Positions 48,359-61,272 of a stretch of 64,000 bases of DNA are shown here, piece by piece. The notes under the pieces were generated by a model, which saw nothing but the letters and a program-made list of their open reading frames with translations, searched no databases and was not told the origin of the DNA. The position numbers and the translations under genes are program-made. Source of the DNA: Hirudo medicinalis (taxonomy: Eukaryota > Annelida > Clitellata > Hirudinida > Hirudinidae); NCBI GenBank assembly GCA_011800805.1, contig MPNW01000056.1:324178-388177 (forward strand), read 5' to 3'. Position 1 is the first letter of the stretch; each line of letters opens with the position of its first letter.

Positions 48359-48615
48359 TTAATTCAGGAAGTCACAATATTTAGGATTTCGATCAGCTTC
48401 TACATAGTCACAATTTGACTCAAAATCATTTGCAGAGGTTGACTGGTCTCTGTAATTGATGTAACTGCACTTTCTATTTACTCCATTACATTGCCATTGA
48501 AGATATTTAGTTAAAACTATCTGCTCTCCGCTTGTTTTTATTTTTGTTTCATAACAGTACATCATGAGGAGATTGCAGTTGGCTTTTAAGATAGGGCTGG
48601 GCAGGTCATGATTTT
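48359..48615 (-). CDS. Possible 3' exon of a small cysteine-rich protein
   Basis: An open stretch on the minus strand, after an acceptor-like TGACCTGCCCAG, encodes about 80 residues with six cysteines: KANCNLLMMYCYETK, YLQWQCNGVNRKCSYIN, FESNCDY and a final RNPKYCDFLN. Spacing looks like a secreted disulphide-rich domain. No family recognised, and no convincing 5' exon was found in the 49.0-49.5 kb region. Could be chance. Confidence 0.3.
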
Positions 48616-49677
48616 AGATTCATTCAGTGTATCAACCCAGTTGTATGATGGCTCAGACTAACGTAGGATTTATTACTAGTAACATCTGGTGAATTCAGTG
48701 CATTGAGAATGACTTTTACAAATTAACCATAACATTTTCACCCAATTCGCTGTTGCCGTCAGTTACGTTAGTTATCTTGCTTAAACAGGAAATCGAATTT
48801 GGATGGTGGAAAATGAGGGAGAGATTGCAGTCCATGTTTTTTTTTCTAATTGGCACGTTGTTATTGCTCTGGCACTATTATTAATATAAATTCGACCAAC
48901 ATTACTGCCAAAGCTAATTTTGTTTTATCAATGTGAAGAACAAGGGAAACGAATTTTATTAGAATCTGTAAATGATAAGTGGATCGCCTAAGCAGTCGCT
49001 TACGATTGCTGTTCATACGTGTAATATTTTGCTGTCCCCAAATTAGGTAAGAAGGTTTCAAATTGAAGTAATTGGATGCTCTACAAAGCACGACATTCAG
49101 AACATGCAGAATGTTAATAATCAAGGTCTTTTCATTCCTGAGTTTGACTTTTGGTTTGGTTGTGTGGGTATCGCACGATTCCTGAACTTTGAACAGCGTT
49201 AGTGATACGAGATTTTGTGACTTGAATCCAAAACATTTGCCATGCTAAATGATTTGGAGGTCATGACGCAGTAGAATGTCATGACTTTACTGATATTTTC
49301 AAATTTAGATGGTTTAGATTATTCGATTCTGAGCAATGAATTATTTAAAGAAAATTTCTTTTTGAATAATGAAATGATTAAACGTTTATTACACACAATT
49401 GTAAAAGACTAATGTGGTTGGTTGATTAATTGTTATTTCTATTATGTCTGTCGTAAAATCGCTTAATTCAGAGATTCATGAAATTCAGATGAAGGACTTA
49501 TTGCTAAATCCAAATTACTTAACATGAAAGCTCTTCCAAAATTGCAGCTTTCATGATTTTTTTTCTATCGCTGGGCTTATATTCAGATGTTTTCGACCGA
49601 AATTTTGAGGCCATGAACTTTGAACTGAACCATGTTGATGGAATGTTCGCCTCATTCATTGGTGCACTGCTCCCAAG
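48616..49677. other. Intergenic, 5' flank of ACMSD
   Basis: No supported gene. Frames on the minus strand near 48861-49124 and 49519-49710 lack family features; the latter is antisense to the ACMSD start. Confidence 0.45.
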
Positions 49678-52203
49678 ATGATGACGGCCAAAATTGATAT
49701 TCATAATCATATTTTGCCTGCGAAAATACCGGATTTGAGAAAGGTTAGATGTTTTTATACTAGATTTTACTCTAACTGTCTTTCTTGAAGTAATTGTTTA
49801 TAAAGAGGTATGGATATGGAGGATGGATCGAAGTGATAAAAGAGGATGGCAAAGGTAAAATGATGCAAGATGGAAAGGTCTTCAGAACAGTTGAGGAGAA
49901 TTGCTGGAATCCCACAAAGCGAGTTGAAGAAATGGATGCTACGGGTCGGTTACGATCTTTCCCTTATGATTTTTGGGAAACTGCAAAGCAATTTACAAAA
50001 TTATATTTAGGAGTAGCTGTCCAAGTTTTATCAACAGTGCCAGTCATGTTCAGCTACTGGGTATGAATTTATTTCTTAAAGACAAGAAAATGTTAATAGC
50101 GTGATGACATTTGGGGTGCGTGTTGGCTCAGAGGGTAGCGTTCCTGCCTACGACGGTAAAAAAGCAACAGTCATTACGTGTTCGAAACCCAGCTTCCACC
50201 GCCACAAAGCGCCCCTGGGAGCCGGCGCTATATAAATGGTCTAAGCGCCCCTGACGCTCGCGCTTATGGCGCTAAATAAATAAATAAATAAATTTACATT
50301 ACATTACATTCGCTTTTACGCTTCAGGCCAAACCCGAAGATGCATTGGAATTGAGTATGTTCCTTAACAACGACATAGCAACTACTGTGGATAAGTATCC
50401 AAACAGATTTCTCGGTCTGGGAACAATACCCCTGCAAGACCCCTCCCTTTGTATCGAAGAAATAAGGCGCTGCAAGCACCAATTAGGTGAGTGAATAGTG
50501 ACTTGAAATAGAATGTGCTACAAAAATAAAAAATGTTCTTATTAAAAATCATGTTATGTTAATCCGTGAAAACAATTTGAAAAACCTCTTCTTGTGGCTG
50601 TGAGGTATTTGAATTTAAAATTCAATTTAAAAATTATTGTATAATTAATTATTATTGGTCGAGAAAATTAATGTAAATTATACCCATACACAAACGTTCT
50701 TTAAAATAAACATCTCTCAGTCATCGACAAACATGCTATTTTTTTTATAATTCTTGCAGTGGCACCCAGAAATTTTTTTTTTTGGGAGGGGGGGGGCGAC
50801 GGTTTCGATGTTTGAATACCATTTTTCTAATATTCTCATTTATGAAGTATTATTTGAAATATTAAAAAAATTCTGAAGAACAAAAACAAAAGCAAGCAAA
50901 AACATTTCTTCAGCTAAACTAGGGAGAAATTTGTGATAATTTGAGGGAAGTTTTGATCTCCGAGATTGTAATCTCATAAGTTTCAAGTGAAATCGATCAA
51001 TAGTGGAGAATTATTTCATTAGTGCTAATAAAAATTTCAGTAAGTAGCAAATTGATTTGTAGGTTTTCCTGGGTTTCAAATAGGTTCTCATGTTAACGAT
51101 TGGAGCTTGGACGCCGATGAGTTAGAACCAGTCTTTCAGGTGAAGAGAGCGGTTTTTTCGATGTCCTGCTAAACTTTAGACACATTGTTTGTGACAGGAC
51201 ATCTTAAATTATTTTTCATCATAGACGTTGAACGACCTCGATTGCAGCATTTTCATCCATCCTTGGGACATGGATGGGAAGCGAATGAAGAATTATTTTT
51301 TTCCATGGCTCATTGGTTTCCAATTCTAATTTTTACAATATATTCACATTCGGTGGGACTATTTAAAATATGTCTATGAAATATGGATATTACGTAAAAA
51401 TGGAGTGATTTATCATACGGTGTAAATTAATGTTATTGATAACACATTAGCGTAAGATTTCGAAGTTTATTGACTAGTTAAGTCTTTCATTAATCCTTTA
51501 TTATTAAATGTTAAAATAATCCAGTTCGTTGCGATTTACTATTTGAACATCAGGAATGCCTATGGAATCAACAGCGGCAATCAGCAGCCTCATATTTGGT
51601 GGAGTTCTTGAGAAATTTCCGAAATTAAAAGTCTGCGTCGCTCATGGAGGTTAATCAATGCAAAGTGGTGCGTTTCTGTTTTATTTAAAATTTAATTTAA
51701 TTTTAATATATTCAGGAGGTAGCTTCCCTTACACTATTGGGCGCTTGGAACACGGCTATCATGCCATTCCCGAACTATGTGCAGGGAACTGCTCCAGCAG
51801 TCCAAAAAGCTTTGTTGGAAATATTTATTTCGATTCTCTAGTCCATGATCACAAGGCCCTTAAATTTCTTGTCGAAACAATGGGAGAGGTAATGCTGAAT
51901 CTTCTCATTATTGAGTTCACCATTCAAATTGGACTTTTGCACGACAATTAGGACAGGATCATGCTTGGAAGTGACTACCCTTTTAGGCTTGGAGAACAAA
52001 TTCCTGGAGCTTTGATTGAATCTTCGGACTTAAATAGCTGTCAGAAGGTTGTTATCAGTTAGCACATCTCAAATAATTGAATATTTAACCGATTTAAAGT
52101 TAACAACAAATTTCAGAAAAAACTCCTGTCTTCGAACGCCGTCCATTTTCTAGGTTTGAATGACCAGCAATTAAAACGCTTGAATTTCAAAGAGAAACTC
52201 TAG
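49678..52203 (+). CDS. ACMSD: ACMSD, aminocarboxymuconate-semialdehyde decarboxylase, 10 exons
   Basis: Zinc enzyme of the kynurenine pathway that decarboxylates ACMS and so diverts tryptophan breakdown away from NAD synthesis. Exons 49678-49743, 49806-49944, 50011-50060, 50327-50486, 51063-51139, 51225-51315, 51554-51649, 51716-51888, 51952-52047 and 52117-52203 give 344 residues (full phase check); human is 336. Metal-binding residues are kept: HNH in DIHNHIL (residues about 6-12), [20 protein letters not shown] and the aspartate in LGSDYPF. Also [15 protein letters not shown] and [11 protein letters not shown]. It is an amidohydrolase fold with no target peptide. A SINE sits in the intron 50061-50326. 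All key residues are present, so it should be active. Confidence 0.96.
50113..50285 (+). mobile_element. tRNA-derived SINE, short subfamily, near-intact copy in ACMSD
   Basis: Reads as a tRNA-like head: box A-like TGGCTCAGAGGGTAGCG and box B-like GTGTTCGAAACCC, then CAAAGCGCCCCTGGGAGCC, the tail GCGCTATATAAATGGTCTAA and the end ATGGCGCTAAATAAATAAAT with TAAA repeats. Best preserved copy in this window; near-match of 25745-25930 in reverse. Confidence 0.9.
50755..50815. mobile_element. Short G-rich transposon relic in ACMSD intron
   Basis: CAGTGGCACCCAGAAATTTT followed by a run of T and then of G (GGGAGGGGGGGGG) resembles the end of a hAT-like element. Fragment only. Confidence 0.3.
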
Positions 52204-52624
52204 GACATCGTTCGACCTTCATCTTGTTATTTGTCTAAAAACTCAAATGTTTTAAAGTCTTAAGCAACCGAAAACTTTTATAGATAACATACAATATTTT
52301 TATTAGCTCTCTTCGTTAAAAATTGCAACAGAACGTGGAAAAAATAAGTAATAACCTTTATTCAAAAGTCAAACTTTCACAATTTTTAATTGCTTATATT
52401 TACATGGCTAATGTCACTTCAAAATGATAATTTAAATGTTTATGTTTATTATTTATTATTCAGACAAATACATACATTTTAAACAACACCGAATATCGTT
52501 GTTTAAAACAGTAATTTTAGTTGATGCTAATTTTTTTGGGCACTTGACAGCTGAAAATTACCAGCTTTTAAAATGGAGTTTCTGAAATATTCTTCCTGAT
52601 TCGATTCCATTTTATAAAATTTCT
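52204..52624. other. Convergent intergenic region, ACMSD and Lbx
   Basis: 3' UTR space for the two genes; A+T-rich, no gene. Confidence 0.5.
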
Positions 52625-55600
52625 TCAGCACTTTTTCTTGTGACGATTTGATTGGAAAAATTCTTCCACTTTGGTTAGTGAGGAGCAGTTGTTACCGAGA
52701 ATTTTAGCTGCGTTCATGTCTGCTTTCAGCTCCTCCATGTCTCGTTTGAGCTTGGCACGTCTGTTCTGGAACCATGTTATGACCTGGATTTTTATTAAAA
52801 AGTTTTTTTCAAACTAAATGTTATGACTTGAATATTTATTCAAAAGTTATTTAAAACTAAACCTCCTGCCTCTTGCTGCTGCATATATTTTAAAAATCGA
52901 TTTAATAATTTCCATTTATTTAAAGGATAAGCAAAATACTCATGAGCAGGCAACATTGCAAATATACAACATGAGGACAATGAGTTCGTTTGGGGCGATT
53001 ATTAGAAAGGATTGGTAAAAATCAGGATGCATGGTAGGATGGAATGGTTGGTGAGCGGTGAAGAGATTGCTGAAAATTTAGACAAATCTGTTGATATTTA
53101 AATGAAGTACACTTTTTCTTATTTGATGTCATGCATGAAATGCTTAAACATTTGAAATTCTTGTATGGTTCCATTTGTAGCTATCAGTACTCTTGTTATT
53201 ATTTTATTTCATTAAAAAATGATAAAATTTTAATAAAACACTCGTAATAATTGCAATCAGTTAAAACATACACATTATTTTATTGCTAAGCGCAATTATT
53301 ATTGATATTATTATTTGTCCATCACATGCAAAGCCGTGAACCAGGGAGAACCAGCAACAGGAGGTTTGCCATCAAAATTAGAAAAACTGAAACTGGTGAC
53401 AAATAAATTCAAAATTATCCTTAAAAAAGCCTTAAAACAGAAGAGAATTCAGTGCAAAAGTTCATGTTCAAATTCACTGTGTTTTCCTTCCATGTCCAGA
53501 TGAGTTCGCTGATTCAATTTCTGTTTAGGCCTCGCAATCCATCATTTTCCTGTCTCCCGTTTGTTGCTGCCATTATCCTAAAACATTGTCTTCATCTTCT
53601 TAACATCACTCAACCCACAAATCCTTCAAACAACCTCAACTGGCATTCCTCAGTGTTTGCACTAAACTATTTTGATCATTATGTGACCTGTTTTTTACGC
53701 CTTTTGAAAAATATGGTTGTTCAGACATTCAAAATATGAGGGTCCTTTTTTGGTGAGTAAATAGCTTATTTTTAAATATTAAATAATATTAAATTTTATA
53801 TTACAAATATTATTTATTAATAATTTATTATTAAATTAATAATAAACATTATCAGGCACCTTTTTTTGAATCATTAAAGTCTTATGCTCAGTTATTTCAA
53901 ATGTCACTTGCATTACTTGCATCTTATAAAGAAATTTTCTTTGGAATCATTCGAATTTACCAAAATATTTCAGCAAGATTTGAAATATTTCAGCAAAGTT
54001 TTGAAGAACTTTCATTTTATAACTCAATCATTTATCACTTCATTTCATCACGTCATATCATTTCATATCAAACCATGTCAAATTTAGTTCCCTAATTTTT
54101 CATTATTACCTGTAAATTACTATCAAAAGACTTCATAAAGCGACTTCATTTCCAAATCAAATTGCGCAAAAAAGAGTAACATTTGCCATGGAAAACATTA
54201 TTATTCAACTATACTACATCACGAGGAACGTTGTAATCTTCAGCGTTAACACGATCGTCAACTCACTAAATGATTGATGTCAGTAATTTAACATGAAGTC
54301 ATGAAGTTGAATACCTTAATTTTGATAAAGCATTGTTTAACCTGACGAATCAAACAACAACCTCACATTTTAATAATTAATGAAAATAAAAGTTTTTTAA
54401 TCAACTTTTTGACCAGTTTGAAAACATCTCAATTCTTCATTCTTCAACAACTTCCTTATAAGACAGGTTTTCAAATCCTTACAAAACTAAATATTTCGAT
54501 ATTATAAAATTCTTATTTAGCAGTTACGGAAGTTAAAAATTTTTTTAAAAACTATTCATTTATTGGAAACTTATGTGATTGATGTTATTGTGGTAACATA
54601 AAGAATACTGTGAGATGAAACCCAGCAAACAAATCGGATTTGATTCCTTTCGATTCAATTATTTTAAGGGAAATATTAATTGTTAATGTTTTCATTCTAA
54701 AATTAAAACAAAGCAACGAAATGTTACATGTGTAAAAAATCTCTAATATTATATAACATATCTCTTTTATGTTATATTAATGATAAAATTTGTGTTAAAA
54801 TTTAGATTTTACTCAGAGATCTTAGTTTAACGTTTATTTTAAATTATTTTATCGTGTAAACGTTCAGTTGTGAGTAATGACATAAACATTATAATTTCGA
54901 ATAATGAAACATTAAAGTTTTTAAAATCCAAAATGAAACCTGGGAATTGGAAAGATTTAATGATGAAGCCACCTCATCCCTGTCTGCGGGTGTCAAATAT
55001 TTTTGAAAACGAAACCTCTTTTCCAGTTGGATAAGTTGTTGATTAGTGAAGGCGGTTCTGGTTTTCCTTCTCTTTTTGAGAAAGTTTCTGATGTAGACAG
55101 GGCTGTGGTAACTTCTTACGGCTTCAAATGGACAGCTGTTTTGTAACAAGTTTCTTTGAGCTGCAAGGAGGCAGTACGTCCATTATAATTAGAAGGAACA
55201 CGAATTCCATCACACCTTCAAGCAGACGTTCTCCTCATCATCGCTATCGCCATCATCGCAACCCCTCCCACTAATCTTGTCCAAGTCAATTTACTTTCTG
55301 ACGCCTTCAAGTTGAAGCCATTAAGAGGGAAAGTAAATCTCGCCAGCCAATCACGTGCTGCCAAACAATACCTTTTTTGTTGTTTTTGTAAGAAATTCGA
55401 CAAAGACGCTCACTTAGCACGTTAAACATGCTCAAAGAGATGAGGCGTAAATCAGGAGGACTTGGAATCAATAGAACACAACCTCACGTCCATCTTCATT
55501 AAACCTCTGCTCTCACATTGCACTCCCATAAATCTCATTTCTCATTCGTGTGTCTTAATTTTGACGGTAACCATCTCGGTAATTGCTTATAACGTGGAAT

Positions 55601-56484
55601 ATAATTTTACAGGAATAATTAATTGATTATTATTACCATTTTTATTGATGCAATTTAGTAATGTAATTTATAGTTCCATGCCACGAAACAAAACCCTCCT
55701 TATACAATTATAAACATTATGTAGCATTGTACATCACGTTTGAAGGTATTCCTAGATAGACAGATATATTGGGTGGGATGGTAGATTATAATCGCAGCAC
55801 AGAGCGATCGGAACGACAGAATTTACGCGCGACTTATCATCCATCAAGAAGCTTTATGATGCTCTCAAGTTGAAATCTTCACTTCTCCAATATTTCTTGA
55901 GAATGGTTTGTGGCAGTTTTTGACTTTGTTCAGGGCCCTTTAATTACTCTTTCACCTCTTGGCGTTGCTAACTCCTTGGTACTAGAATGTAAATGTTTTG
56001 ACATCCGTCTGTCAGGAAAGTGCGAACTAGTACGAGGAGCGAGGTGTGTTGTTGAAAACATCGAGAGAACAGTTGGTAATTGGAATATTTTTCTCTCTAA
56101 AAGCCCTCAGAGATTGAAAACGGTTATAATTCACCAGGAAGGATGCAACTCACGTTCCAGTTGAGTAGTTTGAGTTCTCCTGGGGTGGTTGCTGTTGATC
56201 ATCATCAGGTAGAGGGAGGTGAGAGGATTCCTCTGACAATCGACAGGATCCGCTGTTGGGCGATCAACTGAGGACGGAAAATATCCTCCTCTTCCGTGAA
56301 ACGAAGATTTTCTGCAGTCATCCCACGGTCGTACAATGAGTTTTTCCCGAGGTGAAGATTCTCTCGATTCGAGTTGCAAGATGTCGGCTATGCAGAAGGA
56401 GTTGAGTTTCTTATGATTTTGTACAATGTAAGCATCTTCTGATCCAATATTCGAAGATTCGTTCATTCTTCCAACCACCTCCAT
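52625..56484 (-). CDS. LBX: Lbx/ladybird homeobox transcription factor, 3 exons
   Basis: Exons 56484-56154, 55160-54940 and 52783-52625 join in phase (full check) to give 236 residues. An Eh1-like repressor motif appears at FCIADILQ near residue 31. The homeodomain begins KKRRKTRTAFTNQQLIQLEK, continues KRFRFQKYLTPADRDEVASS and finishes NLSNSQ|VITWFQNRRAKLKR. The split at the 44/45 codon junction is the position known for Lbx. After it comes DMEELKADMNAAKILG, the conserved Lbx tail (DLEEMKADVE in vertebrates). The protein ends RHKKKC. Lbx specifies muscle precursors and dorsal neurons in vertebrates and heart or muscle cells in flies. The 2.2-kb second intron holds nothing recognisable. Confidence 0.95.
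52784..54939 (-). other. Large Lbx intron
   Basis: 2.2 kb. Plus-strand frames here (53315-53739, 53884-54095) are low-complexity and have no homology that I recognise. A TCATTTCATCACG-type simple repeat lies near 54030-54075. Could contain an enhancer; none can be named. Confidence 0.5.
55161..56153 (-). other. Lbx intron 1
   Basis: About 1 kb, no recognisable element. Short GC-richer stretches near 55200-55350 have no assignable function. Confidence 0.45.
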
Positions 56485-57534
56485 AAACCTTGACTACATG
56501 AAAGTCGTCTCCAGCTGCGAGATAAATATTGACTCACAACATTGCTGGAGTTTCAAACTTTTAAGCTACAATATTATTGGTCCATTGCCAGCCAATGAAA
56601 ATTTTCCTTAAACGCAAACAATTGGAGGAGTTTCCAAGAGCCAATCACAAAGAAGCATGATTGAAACAACAAAAGAAAACAGTGAACTCTACTCAAGTAG
56701 CTGTTAAACAATGTTACCGGGAACACCGCTACTTTTTGACCGATTACAATATTACGTAAAAATGCTTTTTCAATCTTCATTTATAAAATGCCGGACAACT
56801 TTGGAGATTACTTTTGTATATGTGTGAACACATTTGTAAGTACTGTTGTAAAAACCTTTAGCTTTTGGCTAATGTCATCAAATATTTTCGTGTAAAAAAT
56901 CAAATCAATAGGTCGACATTTTATTACATAAGGTTAGTGTCAGATGACAATGATACAATCGTCTTTCGTAAATTTACAATCGTAACCTTTAGAATAGAGC
57001 TTTTAACGAAGAAACCAAAAAATATCTTAGGAAGTGCATTATTATCATAGGAATACATAAAAAAGCAAATTGTGAAACATGAATTTAAAGGTTTTATAAA
57101 AACATTATTGTCGTCAAATGTGGAATGATTTTGGGAAAGAAAATACACCTCAAAGGTCGGTCATAGGTTTACATGAAAAGGAAGTGCATTAGGAAGTGAA
57201 ATGATCACATACATAATTATTTAATGATAAGCCTCAAATATCTTTTAGAGAAGTATGCTGAGAAATCAAGAGAGCCCGCGACAGTTATGCTGAAAATTCT
57301 TCGCCGAAAAATTCGATGATGAATTTTAATTCCCCCTCGATGATAATCTCACGAATGAAACTTTGAACTTGCCCACCCTTAATCAAGCAGCTCTCTTGCA
57401 GACATTTAATGTTTATGCTGTGGTTTAGAATCAATTAAGAACCAGTCAAAAAACAACGACAATGACAACGACAGAACCAGTCAATAAACTTTTATTGTAC
57501 ATTTTTAAACTAGGAAATACAAAAGCTAACAACT
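56485..57534. other. Intergenic, Lbx promoter side and melanotransferrin 3' side
   Basis: About 1.05 kb with no supported gene; frames seen on both strands overlap each other and lack features. Confidence 0.45.
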
Positions 57535-60500
57535 TCATAAATTCCAGAAATACGTGAAAAACAAGACGGAAAATATAGCAAAACGTTTATAGAACGATGC
57601 CGATGGTATTGAGGCAAAGCTTCCCGTGACATGGTCGATGTTCAACATTCTTTCCATCGAACGAACAAAAGTTTCTCCAAGAAATTCGTCGTAAGTTTTC
57701 CCCAGAAGAGAGACCAGTCTGACTGTGGAATCTTGAAATATAAGGTCTTTGTGGTTCAGCATGGAATCAAACATCGCAAAATCTGGGTTGCTGCAAGTCA
57801 AAAATAAATTGTATTTTATAAACACTTATTAACTTAAGCAAGATATCATTACTCACTCATCGGCATCAAAGAATTGTTGGGCATAACTTAGTAGAGTCCA
57901 ATATATTTCTTTGACTTGTTCACTTTTAAACTCTAAAAGGCACGTTTGTATGTTACTTTTGACCACGGAATTTAAAAATATATTATTGTACCTGCGGTCA
58001 TGACAGCATTCGATGGGACGAAACCCAGGTTACATTCTTCCCATTTATCTACGGACATTCTACTGCCATCTTTACATAGGAGTTCGTAATCGTCTGATCT
58101 TCTGTTACGCGCCCAATCGGCGACATTATGCCCATTGGTGTTCTCTCTGACGGTCATGTGCCGTACAAATGCAATATCACCACCGACTGCAGAAAGTAAT
58201 CATATATGACTGATAAAATCTTTTGTTTTTATAAATTCTTTTTAATTAATTACAAAACAACCTTCTACAAGACATCTGAAGGCTCCACTGCTTCCGTAAT
58301 AAAGTTCGTCGTCACTTCTTACGCACCTTCTTGGACCCGCTGTGCTACAAGCTTCACATAAATTGATTGGGTTTGTTGAAAATGGATTGTAATATCTTTC
58401 CAAGACGCCAGGTACACAACTTTTGCTGAAGTACTCGGCTGTCAAATAACAACAATGAGCTTACAAAGCACATTCATGAGTACGTGTTACTCACAGACTG
58501 CGAAGTAAGCATCGCCATTAACCACATTTATCTGTCCTGTTTCAATGAGCATATCGACGGGTATGACCCATCCGGCAGCCGTCATGACAGCAGAATGGCA
58601 AGATCTCCTCTCTAAAATGAATTACATTAATAGTTACAGATTGTATTCTAACAAGTTTATTAGATGATAATAAAATTATTTCACGTTTCAAGTTGTGGAG
58701 CAGCATGAAGGAATATCTTTTTCGCGCCGCTGCGACTGCATAGTATCCAGTCTGGTTCCTGCCGCTGTAAACTTCTGCAGCAATTGGAACAAGTCCATAT
58801 TTTCTATAAGAATAAAATTACAAAATACATTTCAATGCCAATATGTTTATGTTCGTAATTTTAACATTTGATCTTAGCACTCATTCTAGTGCAGGAGAGA
58901 ATCAAAGTCACAAACTGATGTAAATAATATCAATTGAAGAAAAATTGAGTCTCAGGTGAGATTTTCAAAACATAAAGAAATATTTGTTGATGATGAAATT
59001 CCTAGAGATAATAAAAACTAAATTTTAGATCAAACAGCCTCAGCACTCCAATAAGGAATGCAATGATTGTGGTAGTATATTGGTTTAAATAGACAGGTCT
59101 TCAATTACAAAGGATCACTGACTTCCCTGCAATGTAGACATCAGCAGCATCGAGTGTTATAAGATCAGCATCTCCGAGTTGAATTTTTTTAATGCAGTCA
59201 TGAATCCCAGTGCCTTTAATGCAGTTTAAATCAGGTTTCAGATTTTTAGCTGAGAAAGCCATGATCATTTTTTCACACTTCATCATTTCATGTGGTGATA
59301 TGACACACCAGTTGGCCTGATTGATTGGACAAGAATTCAAGACATTTAGTCTACTTTTGAGATCCATTTCTGAAATGATATTTAAAAAAGGATGTCATTT
59401 GACCAGTACATAATTCAATATTTATTTGTGCAAATCCACTTGTTGATTGCAGGCTGGATATGACAGTCCATGAATAGTAGCTGGATCGTGTGCCCCCTGC
59501 CACCTGAGAAATGTCTTTTAAGGCTTTTGTCTCATCAGTAAAAATCAGGTTCTGTTTTCCATATTTGGAGGACTTGAAAAGTTCAAAGAGGTTTTTATGA
59601 ATTCCTTCCTCTCCAAAATCTAGACTGAGCAAAGTGAGGAAGTCCTTATAGTTTGCTCTTGTTTCTTGACTTCTTGAATTTGAGGTCATTACAACATGTG
59701 ATGCAATTTTTCCCCAGTTGCAAGTTTCCCAAGAATCAACATCAACTTTTCTTCCATCTGTACACAGCAGCATGAATGACTATAAAATATAATAGGTTTT
59801 AAATTACAATATTCATGAATATTCTAAGACTTCTCTGTCAAAAATTGGCTTACAGATGTGGTCAAAGTGCTGTTAATGTTTTGTAGATATTGGTTGATGG
59901 ACGTGTGTCGTACAAAGGCAATGTCATTGTTTCCTTTGATGAGGCAATCTATTGCACCAGAATATCCTGCATAAGGATCATTTGCAGTGCAAAATGCATC
60001 TTCTTTGCCACCACAGGAATTACATACTGTTGCTGGATTGGTTCCTTTAAAATAATTGATTATTTTCCTGATATGATGCAAGAGATTTTAAAGTCACGAA
60101 ATTTGTCATGATAGATTTTTTGGAACATTTGAGAAATTATAAACAAGCATACCAAAAGTGTTGTAGTATCTTGCCAATCCATCAGGAGCACACATGCTCC
60201 CAAAGTAAGAAGCAGCAGATTTGACTGGAACATTGCATTGGGCAACAGTCATATAATTTTTCTCCAGCAAAAATGATATTGGATATACCCAGCCTGCTGC
60301 TTGACCAACTCCTGTAATTTATTAAATTTTATATTAAGACAAAATTTTAAAATAAAATAGCAATATTTGTAATAATTTTCCAATATCATCAAAATAAATA
60401 AGCATAAATATTAAAGTAAATACATTAATTAAATTTTAAAAAATATTTAATTGCCTGGAAAGCAAGCATTTTTGCTTTTAAGCGTAGTGATGTCAAAGTT

Positions 60501-61272
60501 GGATTTGGAAGCATTAATCAATGCCACTGCATAAAAGTCCAGTCCTTCATCTCCTTCACCTGCAATGTTTAAAATTACATCCTGAAATTATCACATCCCT
60601 TCCAATTAAATGCCCATACCCATCTGGTACTTTTCTGCCATGAGAGGTGTCATGGAATAGTATTGTCCAGCAGTGTATGACAGACTTGTTTCTAACTGCA
60701 TGAGATCAGCATAGCCAGTATTAATCATCTGCATGCATCCAAACTGGGATGAATTCTGCACACATCTCAGTTGTGGAAGTTCTATATATGGTTTTCCAAA
60801 GTATGAAGGAGCATATGTTCCATTTTTGATCCTCTCATTTATTGCTGTTCTCAAATCCTCACACTTTTTGTATTCTGCCTCATTTATAACACACCATTTC
60901 ACTTCTTCAACTGAAAGGTGTTCAAAAAAATCAATTTAAATTTAGTTACCTAACTAACCTAGGTTTAGATACCTAACTGTCAAAAAGAAGCATCTAAAAA
61001 GTCAATAATCAATCAATGCTCTTATATAATTCACGTTAATCACGCATATAATTTGGAATTGTACCAAAGTAAGCACTATGTCAATGATAGTCAACAATAT
61101 ATCTAATTTAGATAATATAATTTCTTTATAATTTCTTTAGATTTAGTTCCATAAATGGATTTCATTCTCAATTAAACAAGTCACAAAAATAAGCGCACAC
61201 AATACCTTCCAGAAGCTGTGTCAACACTGCAGTAATATTTGATAATAAAATAAAAATTAACATCAATTTCAT
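57535..61272 (-). CDS. MELTF: Melanotransferrin-like two-lobe transferrin with GPI signal
   Basis: Secreted or surface iron-binding family. Starts MKLMLIFILLSNITAVLTQ (signal peptide, exon 61272-61206). Lobe 1: EVKWCVINEAEYKKCEDL (60910 down), YADLMQLETSLSY, LDFYAVALINAS, GVGQAAGWVYPISFLL, CNSCGGKEDAFC, GYSGAIDCLIKG, IAFVRH and KIASHVVMTS. Lobe 2: WCVISPHEMMKCEKM (59317 down), DADLITLDAADVYIAGK, GYYAVAAARK, CHSAVMTAAGWVIPV, GSSGAFRCLVEG, IAFVRH and PSNAVMTAG. The last exon ends FAIFSVLFFTYFWNL, a GPI-type signal, as in vertebrate melanotransferrin. Ligands are reduced in lobe 2: the second Tyr is Ser and the His is Asn. At least 10 exons. Confidence 0.92.

Noticed and set aside
49519..49710. 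Minus-strand frame over the ACMSD start
   Set aside because: Antisense to the first ACMSD exon; no family features of its own.
50113..50200. Possible tRNA gene
   Set aside because: Box A and box B are present, but the arms do not fold into a proper tRNA and the sequence continues into a SINE tail shared with other copies.
53315..54095. Plus-strand frames inside the large Lbx intron
   Set aside because: Low complexity, overlapping frames, no start context or homology.
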